A stretch of DNA of 64,000 nucleotides from Streptomyces brasiliensis (GTDB lineage: Bacteria; Actinomycetota; Actinomycetes; Streptomycetales; Streptomycetaceae), in NCBI RefSeq assembly GCF_014647875.1, contig NZ_BMQA01000014.1:114002-178001 (forward strand). Reading direction: 5' to 3'. Shown here piece by piece: positions 33,251 to 42,800 of this stretch. The first letter of the stretch is position 1. Each line of letters starts with the position of its first letter. Below the pieces are notes generated by a model. It worked only from the letters and a program-made list of their open reading frames with translations. It did no database searches and was not told the DNA's origin. Made by a program: the position numbers and the translations under genes.

Positions 33251-33994
33251 ATGACGAATATCCGCCATACGCCGGTCGCCCCGACGCGCACCCAACTGCT
33301 GGCGTCCGGCGGTGAGATCGGCGCCCACCGGCACGACGACCACCAGATCGTCTACGCCGGCCGGGGCGTACTGGTCGTCATCACCAGCGCGGGCTCCTGG
33401 GTGGCCCCGGCCACGCGCGCCATCTGGGTACCGGCCGACACCGTCCACGCCCACCAGGCCCACGGGGAACTCGAACTGCACCTGGTGGGACTGCCCGCCA
33501 CTGACAACCCGCTCGACCTGGACGCCCCCACCGTGCTCGCCGTGGGCCCGCTGCTGCGTGAACTGATCATCGCCTACACCCGCACCCCGGACGACGACAG
33601 CCCCGAGCGGACACGGTTGCGCGCGGTGCTGCTCGACCAGCTGCAGGCCTCCCCCCAGGAGCCACTGCACCTCCCCGTGTCGGCCTCTCCCCCGCTGCGC
33701 GCACTGTGCGAGATCCTGCAAGCCGATCCGGCCGACAACCGCACCCTCGCCGAACTGGGCCGCCAGGTCGGCGCGAGCGAGCGCACCCTGTCGCGGCTCT
33801 TCCGCAGTGACCTCGGCATGACCTTCCCCCAGTGGCGCACCCAGCTGCGGCTCCAACACGCCCTGGTCCTGCTGGCCGAGAAGCAACCGGTGACCGCGGT
33901 GGCACACCGGTGCGGCTGGTCGTCGGCCAGCGCGTTCATCGAAGTCTTCCGACGGACCTTCGGCCACACACCGGGCTCCCACCCGACAGGCTGA
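33251..33994 (+). CDS. AraC-family transcription regulator
   Basis: 247 aa. An N-terminal cupin sensor (GEIGAHRHDDHQIVYAGRGV, GSWVAPATRAIWVPADTVHA) is joined to a C-terminal AraC double HTH (ELGRQVGASERTLSRLFRSD, FPQWRTQLRLQHALVLLAE, VAHRCGWSSASAFIEVFRRT). Divergent from the MFS gene at 31988. Confidence 0.9.
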   Translation: MTNIRHTPVAPTRTQLLASGGEIGAHRHDDHQIVYAGRGVLVVITSAGSWVAPATRAIWVPADTVHAHQAHGELELHLVGLPATDNPLDLDAPTVLAVGPLLRELIIAYTRTPDDDSPERTRLRAVLLDQLQASPQEPLHLPVSASPPLRALCEILQADPADNRTLAELGRQVGASERTLSRLFRSDLGMTFPQWRTQLRLQHALVLLAEKQPVTAVAHRCGWSSASAFIEVFRRTFGHTPGSHPTG

Positions 33995-34047
33995 CCGACT
34001 CGCGGGTTGACGGGGCGGCCCGCCCGACAGGCTCTGGTACGTGGGGT

Positions 34048-34329
34048 TCAGTTGTCGATCCCGGTGACCTGGTCGTTGACTGCATTGAGCCGGGTCACGC
34101 CGCGTTTGTAGCCGTAACGCTCGGGCGAGGGACCGGTGTTGATGCTCCTGACGGGAACGACGAACCGCAGGCCGTCGACGGAGGCGAGCAGCCCGCCACC
34201 CCACATCCGGGCCAACTCGACACGGGACTGGGCGGTGATGAGCGCGGCGTTCGCTGCGACGATGGTGTCGGCGCACACGTAGTTCTGGCCGACACGGGAC
34301 AGGCGCGAGCGGGTCAGCGCCTTGCTCAT
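34048..34329 (-). pseudogene. Tn3-family transposase fragment
   Basis: About 90 codons: RVGQNYVCADTIVAANAALI, TAQSRVELARMWGGGLLASV, DGLRFVVPVRSINTGPSPER, YGYKRGVTRLNAVNDQVTGI. This is the DDE catalytic region (the Asp of ASVDGLRF) of a Tn3 TnpA of about 1000 aa; nothing else of it is present. Confidence 0.78.
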
Positions 34330-34379
34330 GCCCTGTTCACAGACCAGCCTTCTGCAACACCCTTTGAAGGTCCGCAGGC

Positions 34380-34778
34380 TTACTGGATCTGCGGGCGGCC
34401 GCCGGAGAAGAACAGACGGACACCGAAGGTTCCTTCATTCAGCAGCCAGGGCCGGATCACGAAGCTGCGGGCACCACGGGCATGCATCGGATCGGACTCG
34501 GCAACCGCAACCGCCTCGGCACGGCTCTCCGCCCGATAGACGAAAGCGCCGTCACCGAACCACTCCGTCTCCTCGTCATTGGACAAAGGCCCCGCAGCGA
34601 ACATGACGCCCTCGTTCTCGAGCCTGGTCTGGAAGGCAACGTGATCCTCGAGATTCTCCAGGACCGGTCCCAGCCCGCCGGTGGGCTCGGACAGCACCAG
34701 ATAGAGCGTCTTGGCCAGCAGATTGTGGTCCCGTGACCAGGTGATCAACTCCTGCCAGCCTTGACGGTCCTCAGACAC
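34380..34778 (-). CDS. YCII-domain protein
   Basis: 132 aa, GTG start after GGGAG. FQTRLENEGVMFAAGPLSND, GDGAFVYRAESRAEAVAVAE and SDPMHARGARSFVIRPWLLN fit the YCII/dimeric alpha-beta barrel fold, with the conserved His of DPMHARG. YCII proteins are small cytosolic enzymes or binding proteins of unclear substrate. A 14-bp hairpin lies about 80 bases upstream. Confidence 0.8.
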   Translation of the reverse strand: MSEDRQGWQELITWSRDHNLLAKTLYLVLSEPTGGLGPVLENLEDHVAFQTRLENEGVMFAAGPLSNDEETEWFGDGAFVYRAESRAEAVAVAESDPMHARGARSFVIRPWLLNEGTFGVRLFFSGGRPQIQ

Positions 34779-34857
34779 GGCCTTCTCCCTTTACGTCTTT
34801 CGCCCCGGCTCAGAGCGTATGGCCCCGATGCGGGGTCGGCGGGGACCTGCCGCACCA

Positions 34858-34888
34858 CCGGCGTGTGCCCGCACCGGGCACACGCCGG
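34858..34888. terminator. long perfect hairpin
   Basis: CCGGCGTGTGCCCG (34858-34871) and CGGGCACACGCCGG (34875-34888) form a perfect 14-bp stem with a 3-base loop. No gene ends nearby on either strand, so it is either an orphan terminator or a regulatory element upstream of the YCII gene. Confidence 0.5.
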
Positions 34889-35193
34889 TAGACCAAGCTC
34901 GTGTGCGCACCGCACCGTCCGCGCCCGCTCCCCCGGGACCCTGTGTCCGCCGTCACCGCGAGCGCGGGCGGACTGGCACACCTCGCACCAACCGGTAGTG
35001 GTCGTCGGCAGCGCCGTGAGGCGCCGGTTTGAGTCCGCACGCGCCGACCTGTATGAGTCACATGTCACATGTCGTAGGGGTGAACCGAAACGACGGCGGA
35101 TCCGCTACATGTGTGACAGGGCGGACCGCCCGGGAGACCGGTCGGGCCCTCGCAACACTGCTGCCCATGCCCGGCTCCGCTGGAAAGGACCCC
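34889..35193. other. upstream region of lectin gene
   Basis: No gene supported. Around 35053-35071 the sequence holds a tandem TCACATGTCACATGTC, and TACATGTGTGACAGG follows near 35105; these ACATGT-rich stretches could bind a regulator of the lectin gene. Confidence 0.4.
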
Positions 35194-36336
35194 ATGAAGC
35201 CCCCTCACACGCCCCGGTCTGCGCGAGACCTCCCCAAGAGAGTCCCGGGCAGCGCCAGATCCGTCAGTTCCGGTTCCGGGCCGGCCCAGGACGGCATCAC
35301 GGCCGGCGACGCGGAGCCGACCGCGCCGGGCAACGGTGACCGGGCGTCCGACGCGGCCGGGAGAGGCACCTCCCTGCCCCGGCTCGCCCAGATCTCCTCG
35401 CTCAGGTCGCGCGGGAACCCCGGCCGCGGCGCCGGGGCGTCGTCCTCGCCGGCCAACGCCTCGGTGGGCGGCTCCGCCGGAGACAAGCCCCGCGATGGCC
35501 TCACGCGTCGCGGTGAGACAGGCTGGAGCCCCGCCGCGGACAAGGTCGGACAACTCGAACCGGCCGGCCGACGCAGCGGTGACAAGTCCCGGCGCGAGGG
35601 ATTCCGTGGCGCTCTCGGCGTCGTGTGCGTAGTGGGGCTGCTGGCGGCGGGCGGTGCCCTGCTGACCCTGAACCTGGTCAACGGTCACGGCGACGACCAG
35701 CGTGACGGAGCGTCGGTTTCCGTCGACTCCGGTGGCCGCGACACAGACGTCCTCGACGGGTTCGGTGGGGTGCCGGCACCTTCGGTGAGCCCGTCCGCCA
35801 CCGGGGCCGGCAAGAAGACCGACGCTTCCGAGAAGCCCGGGACCGCCTCGCCCAGCAGCAGTGCGTCGAGCAAGGGCTCCGCGTCTCCCGGCAACCACGC
35901 CACGGCCTCCGCGAAGGACAGGACCGAGGCCAGGACGACCCCTCCGGCCGCGGCGCCGGGTGTGAACGTGTTCAGCCATGCCTCGCAGCGCTGCATAGAC
36001 ATCGTGGGCGGCCAGGCCGTGCAGGGCGCGAAACTGATGATCTGGGACTGCTCGCAGTCCGTCTCGCAGCATTGGACGTTCACGGGCGGAACCATGCGCG
36101 CGCTCGGCATGTGCGTACAGCTCGCGGGCGGCTCGACCGCCGACGGGACGGACCTCGAACTCGCGTCCTGCAACGGGAGTTCGGCCCAGCAGTTCGTGCT
36201 GAACTCCAGCCATGACCTGACCAGCACACTCGCCGACAAGTGCACGGACGTGCGCGACAACCGGACGGCGAACGGCACTCGGCTCCAGCTGTGGTCCTGC
36301 TCCGGTGGTGTCAACCAGAAGTGGTCCACGGACTGA
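35194..36336 (+). CDS. membrane-anchored protein with C-terminal ricin-type lectin domain
   Basis: 380 aa from ATG 35194 (GGAAAGG 5 bases upstream). Layout: about 140 hydrophilic, probably unstructured cytoplasmic residues; one membrane helix (ALGVVCVVGLLAAGGALLTL, about 147-166); a Ser/Thr/Ala/Gly-rich exported linker; and a C-terminal beta-trefoil lectin module (RCIDIVGGQAVQGAKLMIWD, QHWTFTGGTMRALGMCVQLA, LQLWSCSGGVNQKWSTD). The QxW motifs QHW and QKW and paired Cys are intact. A type II membrane topology would place the lectin outside the cell to bind glycans. No catalytic domain is present. The locus has no operon partner. Confidence 0.82.
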   Translation: MKPPHTPRSARDLPKRVPGSARSVSSGSGPAQDGITAGDAEPTAPGNGDRASDAAGRGTSLPRLAQISSLRSRGNPGRGAGASSSPANASVGGSAGDKPRDGLTRRGETGWSPAADKVGQLEPAGRRSGDKSRREGFRGALGVVCVVGLLAAGGALLTLNLVNGHGDDQRDGASVSVDSGGRDTDVLDGFGGVPAPSVSPSATGAGKKTDASEKPGTASPSSSASSKGSASPGNHATASAKDRTEARTTPPAAAPGVNVFSHASQRCIDIVGGQAVQGAKLMIWDCSQSVSQHWTFTGGTMRALGMCVQLAGGSTADGTDLELASCNGSSAQQFVLNSSHDLTSTLADKCTDVRDNRTANGTRLQLWSCSGGVNQKWSTD

Positions 36337-36615
36337 GAACGGTCCTGGACCGGTGAGGTTCGCATGTTGAGGTGGCGCGTATTCTCCGGTGGCCGCCGGC
36401 TCTGGTCACAGTGAGTCGTTGGCGCTCTGCCGATCGGTTTGCTCAGCGCCGTCCGGGAGCGCAGGGCGGGATTGTCCAACGCATCGTTGTCCGGCCACCG
36501 AGGCCAGACTGAAGCGTCACGGTATAGACCTGTCCGGAGCGGCGTTCGCCGCGATGTCCCATGGCGTGGTCGCCGCTGTCCCAGTTGATCCCCAGAACCG
36601 GGCAGCCGGCGACCT
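36337..36615. other. intergenic, leads into ISL3 fragment
   Basis: No supported gene; coding-like codons in the frame of the following transposase fragment (ARLKRHGIDLSGAAFAAMSH) may be a further decayed part of it or unrelated. Confidence 0.3.
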
Positions 36616-36757
36616 CGACGCCGTCATCGCCGGCCTCACACGACCGTGGAACTCCGGTGTGGCCGAGGGTCATGTCGACCGGATCAAGATGCTCAAGCGG
36701 CAGATGTCCGGCCGCGCGGGATTCGAATTTCTCCGCAAGCGAGTCTTGTCAGCGTGA
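36616..36757 (+). pseudogene. ISL3-family transposase C-terminal fragment
   Basis: LDAVIAGLTRPWNSGVAEGH, VDRIKMLKRQMSGRAGFEFL, RKRVLSA is the C-terminal end of an IS204/IS1001/IS1165 (ISL3) transposase, including the last catalytic Glu of VAEGH. The rest of the element is absent. Confidence 0.78.
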
Positions 36758-36849
36758 CAGAGCATCACCAACCTGAGCCTGTCCGCGCGATGGTCGCGCT
36801 CTTCTTCCGTAGGCATGCATGGCTGGAGCCCACAGCCGTCGTGAACTCC

Positions 36850-37227
36850 TCAGTCAGCCTCCTCGACGATGCAAAAGGGGTGCCCGACCGGATCGGTGAG
36901 AACGCGGGCTCTGGCCCCATGAGGCTGATGATCCGGTTTGCCCGCACCCAGCTCCAGCAGCCGGACTTCGACCTCGTCCAGGTCCTGCTCGACCTTGAAG
37001 CACATGTGAAGTTGCTGAGGAACGGTCTGTTCAGGCCAGCGCGGAGCCCGGTAGCCATCGACCCGTTGAAAGCCGATGAAGACTTCGTCCTCACAGTCGA
37101 GGCCGGCGAAGTCAGCGTTCGACCTGGGATGGAGTTCCAGACCGGTGGCCTGCTGATAGAACGCCGCCAAAGCCAGCGGATCCGGGCAGTCGAGGGTTAT
37201 CGCGCTCAACTTCATCTGCAAGGGCAT
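36850..37227 (-). CDS. VOC-family (glyoxalase-like) protein
   Basis: 125 aa from ATG 37227 (GGAGG 4 bases upstream). MKLSAITLDCPDPLALAAFY, QQATGLELHPRSNADFAGLD, QQLHMCFKVEQDLDEVEVRL and VLTDPVGHPFCIVEEAD show the paired beta-alpha-beta-beta-beta units. The terminal Glu of CIVEE is a likely metal ligand. VOC proteins include dioxygenases, isomerases and antibiotic-binding proteins; substrate unknown. Confidence 0.82.
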   Translation of the reverse strand: MPLQMKLSAITLDCPDPLALAAFYQQATGLELHPRSNADFAGLDCEDEVFIGFQRVDGYRAPRWPEQTVPQQLHMCFKVEQDLDEVEVRLLELGAGKPDHQPHGARARVLTDPVGHPFCIVEEAD

Positions 37228-37525
37228 GACGCCTCCGGGACGATCAGTGGACTTCCCTGATGCACAACCTAGAGAAAGCTGCCTACGGGTGAGTGCGAAA
37301 CCGACCACCTGCATGATCCGGCCAGGTGTACGCGTCGAGGGTCAGAATCTCACGTTGCCCGCAGTCATCTGACCCGCGCATGAACGAGGCCGCGTGGCGG
37401 GCACTCGATCTGCTGCGCGCCTACGCCGCCGGGACCGCACCGCGATTGTCGAGCGCCTCGCGGCTGGAGGGCGACCAGTTTGTAGCCCGGCTGACGAGAC
37501 TTGCGCAGGGGCGGCGAACGCGCGG
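37228..37525. other. intergenic
   Basis: About 300 bases; an open plus-strand frame (WRALDLLRAYAAGTAPRLSS) has coding-like bias but no start or family match. Confidence 0.3.
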
Positions 37526-38758
37526 TCAGAACCAGTGCAGGCAGTGCGGGGAGCGCTCGGCGCGGAAGAGGGCGTCAGCGAGGGCGGCCGCGCCCGGGCG
37601 GTGGGCCCGGATGTGTCCGGCACGCACGAGCGTGCTCGGGGCGGTGCCGCCGAGGTAGACCGAGCCCAGGTCCCTCATGTCCAGGGACAGGTCCGGCTCC
37701 CGGTCCGTCGGGACGCAGTCGGCCTTGCTGTCCCGGACGGTCAGCAGGTAGCGGCCGTGCTCGCCGAGGAACGGGTCCTCGACGTCGAGGACGAGCTCGC
37801 CGTCCATGAACCAGCCGCGCGCGGTCAGCGCACGCGGGACGTCCAGCAGCCGCACCCAGAGCCAGTCGGTGTCGCCGCTCACCTCGCCGGCACGGAAGTC
37901 CGCCAGCTGCCAGCGCAGCGGGTGCTCGGGCGGGACATGCTTGAACACGACCTGAGAGACCAGGTCGTGTCCGAGTACGAACCGGGCCAGGGCCGTGAAG
38001 ACGGCGTCGTCGGTGGCGATGGTCTCGTCGACCGTCAAGGTCCCGGGCTCGCCGATCGAGTAGCTGGCGTACCCGTCCGGGACGCCGTCGGCGCCCCGGT
38101 GGACGGCGACGTAGCGCGGCGCCGGCGAGATCGGGGGCTGCCCCGCGCGCAAGGCCCACCAGCGGTGCGGCCGGGACAGCGCGCCGGGCTGTGTGCGGCG
38201 ATACCGGTCGTAGACCTCTTCCAGGATCTCGCCGCACTCGGCACGCCGCAGCACCTCGACCGAGCCGTTGGCCGAGCCGGTCGCTGGTGCGTCGGCCACT
38301 CCGCGCGCCCGGGGAACGGCGAGGGCGGCCTCGTGGCGTGGCACCGTCAGCCGCGCCGTGTAGGTCGCCGGTCCGTAGCCGAACCTGCCGTAGATCTGGG
38401 CCTCCGAGGCCAGCAGCACGGAGAGGAACTCCCCTCGGGCCCGCAACTCGGCGAGCTGATGCCGCATCATCGCGCTGAGTATGCCCTGGCGCCGGTGCGA
38501 GGGCAGGACGCCGACGGCGGTCACCCCGGCGGCCGGGACGAGGGTCTCACCGGGCAGGGTGAGCTCGAAGGAGTACGCGGCGGCGGTCCCGACGGGGCGC
38601 CCGTCCGCCGTCAGGGCGAGCAGGCAGCGGTCTATTTCGAGCGCCGACCACCAGAGCCCGCCGCCCTCTATCGGGGCTTCCGGGAAGCGCCCGAACGCGG
38701 CATGGACTGTGTCGACGAAGACGTCGAGGTCCCCATCGGCTGTAGAGCGAATCTCCAT
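37526..38758 (-). CDS. GNAT acetyltransferase, Eis-like
   Basis: 410 aa, the usual Eis length. The N-terminal GNAT domain has the acetyl-CoA motif VTAVGVLPSHRRQGILSAMM. The middle contains FLSVLLASEAQIYGRFGYGP, characteristic of Eis, and a second GNAT-like fold follows. The C-terminal SCP2-like domain contains LVLDVEDPFLGEHGRYLLTV. The C-terminal carboxylate (HCLHWF) acts as general base in relatives. Eis proteins acetylate aminoglycosides or peptides at several positions. GAGGAGG lies 12 bases before the ATG. Confidence 0.88.
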   Translation of the reverse strand: MEIRSTADGDLDVFVDTVHAAFGRFPEAPIEGGGLWWSALEIDRCLLALTADGRPVGTAAAYSFELTLPGETLVPAAGVTAVGVLPSHRRQGILSAMMRHQLAELRARGEFLSVLLASEAQIYGRFGYGPATYTARLTVPRHEAALAVPRARGVADAPATGSANGSVEVLRRAECGEILEEVYDRYRRTQPGALSRPHRWWALRAGQPPISPAPRYVAVHRGADGVPDGYASYSIGEPGTLTVDETIATDDAVFTALARFVLGHDLVSQVVFKHVPPEHPLRWQLADFRAGEVSGDTDWLWVRLLDVPRALTARGWFMDGELVLDVEDPFLGEHGRYLLTVRDSKADCVPTDREPDLSLDMRDLGSVYLGGTAPSTLVRAGHIRAHRPGAAALADALFRAERSPHCLHWF

Positions 38759-39170
38759 TGCTGCCGCTGCCTCCTCGAAATACCGGCACCACGACGCGTG
38801 GTGTCTGGTCACAGTGCAGTGTTGACCCGTGGCCAGGGCAAGCGAATTACGGGCGGGCCTGCGGCCGGTCACAGCACAGCCTGGTCCTTGTCTGAGCTTC
38901 GGGGCCGCCGCGGACGAGCGGGCGGGGTGCCTCGACCGGTGGCACACCGGGCAACCCGCCGGAGGTGCGGTCAGCCGCCGATGCTGTGCGCATCAGGGGT
39001 TTCGGCCCGACAACCGGCCGCGCTGTCACACTGCCGCCGCCGAAGGCCGAGCCGTCGTGGCGGCCGCAACCGTGGTGGTCCAGTGCTCCTGTGCCACTGC
39101 GGGGCGTCGGCTGCCGTCAACGGCCGTCGTTCCGCGTACCTGACCGAGGCGTCGTCGAGGGACCGCGGAC
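38759..39170. other. gene-free stretch
   Basis: About 410 bases without a supported gene or recognisable mobile-element sequence. Confidence 0.4.
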
Positions 39171-39202
39171 GGCCGGAGCGAGAGTTCGGTCTCGCCCCGG
39201 CC
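39171..39202 (-). terminator. terminator of protease-lipoprotein operon
   Basis: GGCCGGAGCGAGA (39171-39183) and TCTCGCCCCGGCC (39190-39202): a 13-bp stem with one mismatch and a 6-base loop, 44 bases beyond the lipoprotein stop. Confidence 0.6.
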
Positions 39203-39245
39203 TGTGAACTTCCGGTCAGTTCACGATTCGCGGCGGCAGTACCCC

Positions 39246-39854
39246 TCAGCGCAGCGTGTACGCCGTGGGAAGGGTCTGCCTGACGGTGTTGCCCTCGCTG
39301 TCGGTCGCGCTGATCCGCAGCCCGACGCCCTCGGGCGCCTGGTCCCGCCGTGGGTTCTCGATCGTCGTGGCGAAGGTGTTCTTTCCGATGCCCTTGGTGG
39401 TCACCGGGCGCCAGGTCTTGCCCCCGTCGAAGCTGGTCTCCGCTTTCAGGGACTTCACCTTGGGCAGAGCGGTGAGGCGTTCCTGGTAGTAGCCGACGAC
39501 GGTGATCTCGTGAGCTTCCCCTGCCTTCACGGTGTTGTCCAGGGCCAGATCGAAGTCGTAGCGCAGGAAGATCAGCGGCTCCGGCCTACAGGCCGCCTTG
39601 TTGTTGCCGCGCACGTCGCCCATGCACGGGCTCAGCTCCGGGGCGTCATCCTTGGCCGGCTCGGCGGAGGTGTACTCCCACACCGTCTGGACGTCGTTGG
39701 TCTTCGTCTCGAACGTGTACCGGGCCGACTTCGCCGGCAGGTCGTACGAGACGAGGTCACCGCCTTTGCAGCCGGAGAGCGCCAGCATCACCGCGGCTGC
39801 GAGCACCATGAGGGCCCCTCTGCGCCGCCGTGCCGACGGCACACTGCTGTTCAT
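39246..39854 (-). CDS. putative lipoprotein
   Basis: 202 aa from ATG 39854 (GGGAGA upstream). A signal peptide with basic n-region (SARRRRGALMVLAAAVMLA) ends in the lipobox LSGC. The mature domain includes YTFETKTNDVQTVWEYTSAE and HEITVVGYYQERLTALPKVK, ending in a beta-rich segment TSFDGGKTWRPVTTKGIGKN typical of Ig-like or neuraminidase-like repeats. It begins 40 bases after the subtilase stop and is probably co-transcribed; it could aid the protease or bind a peptide at the cell surface. Confidence 0.75.
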   Translation of the reverse strand: MNSSVPSARRRRGALMVLAAAVMLALSGCKGGDLVSYDLPAKSARYTFETKTNDVQTVWEYTSAEPAKDDAPELSPCMGDVRGNNKAACRPEPLIFLRYDFDLALDNTVKAGEAHEITVVGYYQERLTALPKVKSLKAETSFDGGKTWRPVTTKGIGKNTFATTIENPRRDQAPEGVGLRISATDSEGNTVRQTLPTAYTLR

Positions 39855-39894
39855 CGCGTTGGTCTCCCTAGCGGCTCGAGTGTCATCACAGGGT

Positions 39895-42800
39895 CTAGTA
39901 GCTGACATCGGGGAGGCTCTCCGTGCGACGCTCGACTTCGTGACCGGACGCGTCCAGCAGCTTGAAGTCGCAGGTGGAGTCGAGGCTCGGCACGGTGGGC
40001 GAAGGAACCGATCCGCAAGTGGTGATGTCGGAGGCGAATTCGTGAGAGAGGACCTCGTCGCCGACGATGCCGATCAGTGCCTGGCGGCCGCCGCCGCTGC
40101 CCGTCAGGTAGACGGTGGGGTAGAAGGTGTTGCCCTGTCGGCAGCCCGAGCACGGTCCGACCCCGACCGAGAAGCCGGACTTGGTCCGCACCTGCTGTGC
40201 TGCCCCTGGTACGGCCGGCCCCGCATTCCAGTGGATGTCGTTCCTACCGGTGAGGACCACGTTGTTCGCCTCGGAGTGGCTGTGCACCAGGAAGGAGTCC
40301 GCTCCGTGGTCGGCCCAGGAGGCGGCGAACCGGTTGATCGCGTTGTCCTGCCGCTTGACGAAGGTGGTCAGGGTCTGCTGCGTGGACGGGCGCGGCAGCG
40401 ACACCGATGCCGTGGCGGCCTGGGAGAACTGCGTCCAGCCCAGCTGGTAGACCTCTCCCGGCCGTGCCGCGTGGAAGTAGAGGTCGACCCGGTCGAGATC
40501 GTCCTTCTCGACCCTGTAGTCGTTCGGCCGGATCTGTCCGTCGTCGTGGAAGTTGGCGGCATACGCCGTCGGCACGGCACTGCCGCCGAGACTGATCCGG
40601 ACGTGCGACGGGTCTGCCTTGATCCGCTTGATCAGGTCTTCGGCCTCGGCGTAGGGCACGGCCACGATGGGCAGTGCGCCGTACGGCTGGATCGCGGGGC
40701 AGCTCTGCGGCCCGAGCACGCACTGGTCGAGCGTCGAGGGGCGTCCCAGCGAGGTGAGGTGCGGTGCCGCGACCAGCACGCCGACGGCGCCGGCGGCAGC
40801 AGCGGCTGCCACCCGCTCGTCCCGGAGCTTCGGGTAGTCGCAGGTGTCCTGACAGATGTCGGTCGGTGTCAGGAGTACGAGCTTGCCCCGGGCGTCGACG
40901 TCTGCGAGTTCGGCGGCGGACCCGGTGCCCGCGTGGACCACCGGCAGGTGTCCCTTGACCGGCAGTCGGGGAACCGGGACCGCGGCATCGCGCTTGGTCG
41001 GGTCCCCGTTGTCGCGCAGCCACCCCTGCGTCTCGAGCAGCGTGGCGTCCGGGGTCACATAGCGGGGGGACAGGCTGGAGGGGGCACCGCCGCCGGTGGC
41101 GCGCATGGTGACGACGGGAGTTGTCCGCGAGCTGTAGAAGTCGTGGGTGAAGGTGCCCATGCTCGCCTTGCCGGTAGGCAGCACCCACCAGTTCGGTTCA
41201 CCGGCCTTGTAGTCGGCCGTGACCGCCGTGCTCATCGCCCATGCCCCGGTCGCCGAGACCCGGTTGGTGACGTCGTACGCCTGGTAGGTTTCGGTGAACT
41301 CCGGATACTGCGCGCTCAGCGGCTGCGCCTTGCGCAGGTCCAGCGTGACCGAGGTCGCCTCGGTGAGGCTCACCTCCGGTGCGATCGGGGTGGCTTGCTG
41401 CCACTCACCGGCCGCGTTCCGCCAGCTCACCGGCACCTGCACCGCATAAGTGCCGCGGAAGAGCTGCTCGGTCATGGTGGCCGCGCCGGTTTCGTGAGCC
41501 TCGCCCGCGTGCAGATATACCTGGTCGTCGACCGGCATGAAGGTGGCGGTGCCGTAGCGGACGTCGGTGGCCCCCGCCGGGGGGACGACGTTCAGGGTCA
41601 GCGGCAACTTCTTGGGCTCGAGGAAGGTGCGGATTCTCGAGCTCAGCCGTATCGTGCCCGAGTCATCCTGGGCTCTCAGCAGCCCGTTGTAGCTGCCGTA
41701 GGCCCCGTCGGTGCCGAGCCCCCTGCCGTCGACCGTCACCGACACCTCGGCGGACCCGCCGGCGGGGACGACCACCTTGTCCGTGCTGAGGGTGAACAGG
41801 CCTGCCGCGGCGGGCCGGCCGTCGCCGTAGGAGACCGGCATCGTGAGATGCAACGTGGTCGCCTCGTCACCGCGGTTGGTGTACGTGATCGTCTTCGTCA
41901 CCGGCGATTGCGGGGAGGCCAGGCTGCCGAAGTTCAGGTTCCCCTTCGGGACGATCCGCGGGTCGGTAGCGACCGCGAGGTTCACTTGGCCGGTGCCCTG
42001 GGCGTACATGTCGTGCCCCAGGTCGCTGGCGGTGTCCATCAGCAGCGCCTTGATCTGCTGACCGGACAACTCCGGGTGCTGCTGGGCGACGATGGCGGCG
42101 GCGCCGGCCACGTGGGGTGTGGCCATCGAGGTGCCACTGGCCGTGGTGTAGTACTGGTCCACCGGCGTGCCCATGGCCGTGCCGGCGGCGCGTGCCGCGA
42201 CGATGTCGACGCCCGGAGCCGCGATGTCGGGCTTGGCGGCGCCGTCGCCGATCCGCGGTCCGCGGTTGGAGAAGTCGGCCATCTCGCCGTTCTTGTCGAC
42301 AGCCGCCACGGTCAGGGCGTCGTCGGCGGAACCCGGAGCGACGACCTTCTTGTGGATGAGGGCGGAGTTGCCGGCCGCGACCACGAACAGGGTCCCGGTG
42401 CTGCGGCTGAGCTCGTTGAGCGCCTGGCTCATCGGGTCGGTCCCGTCGGTGGGTTCACCGCCGAGGCTCATGTTGACGACCTTGGCCCCCGAGTGGGCGG
42501 CCCAGTCCATGGCCGCGATGATCCCGTCGTCCGGACACTCCCCCTTGTCGTCGCAGACCTTGCCGACCAGCAGCTTGGCGCCGGGGGCGACGCCCTTGCG
42601 CAGCCCCTTGGACGCGGCGCCGCTGCCGAGGATCGTGGACGCCACGTGGGTGCCGTGTCCGTGCCCGTCCTTGGTGCCCGTGGGACTGCCGGTGAAGTCG
42701 ACCTGCCCGGCGATGCTTCCGGACACGTCCGGGTGAGTGGCGTCGATGCCGGTGTCCAGCACCGCCACGGTCACGCCGGTGCCGTCGTAGCCGCGTTCCC

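Noticed and set aside
34745..35068. Open minus-strand frame with several Cys residues upstream of the YCII gene
   Set aside because: Overlaps the YCII gene, contains the 14-bp hairpin, and has no RBS; the Cys come from reverse-strand bias.
37394..39283. 629-codon plus-strand frame across the Eis gene
   Set aside because: It is the reverse strand of a convincing GNAT/Eis gene; its composition is a GC-bias shadow.
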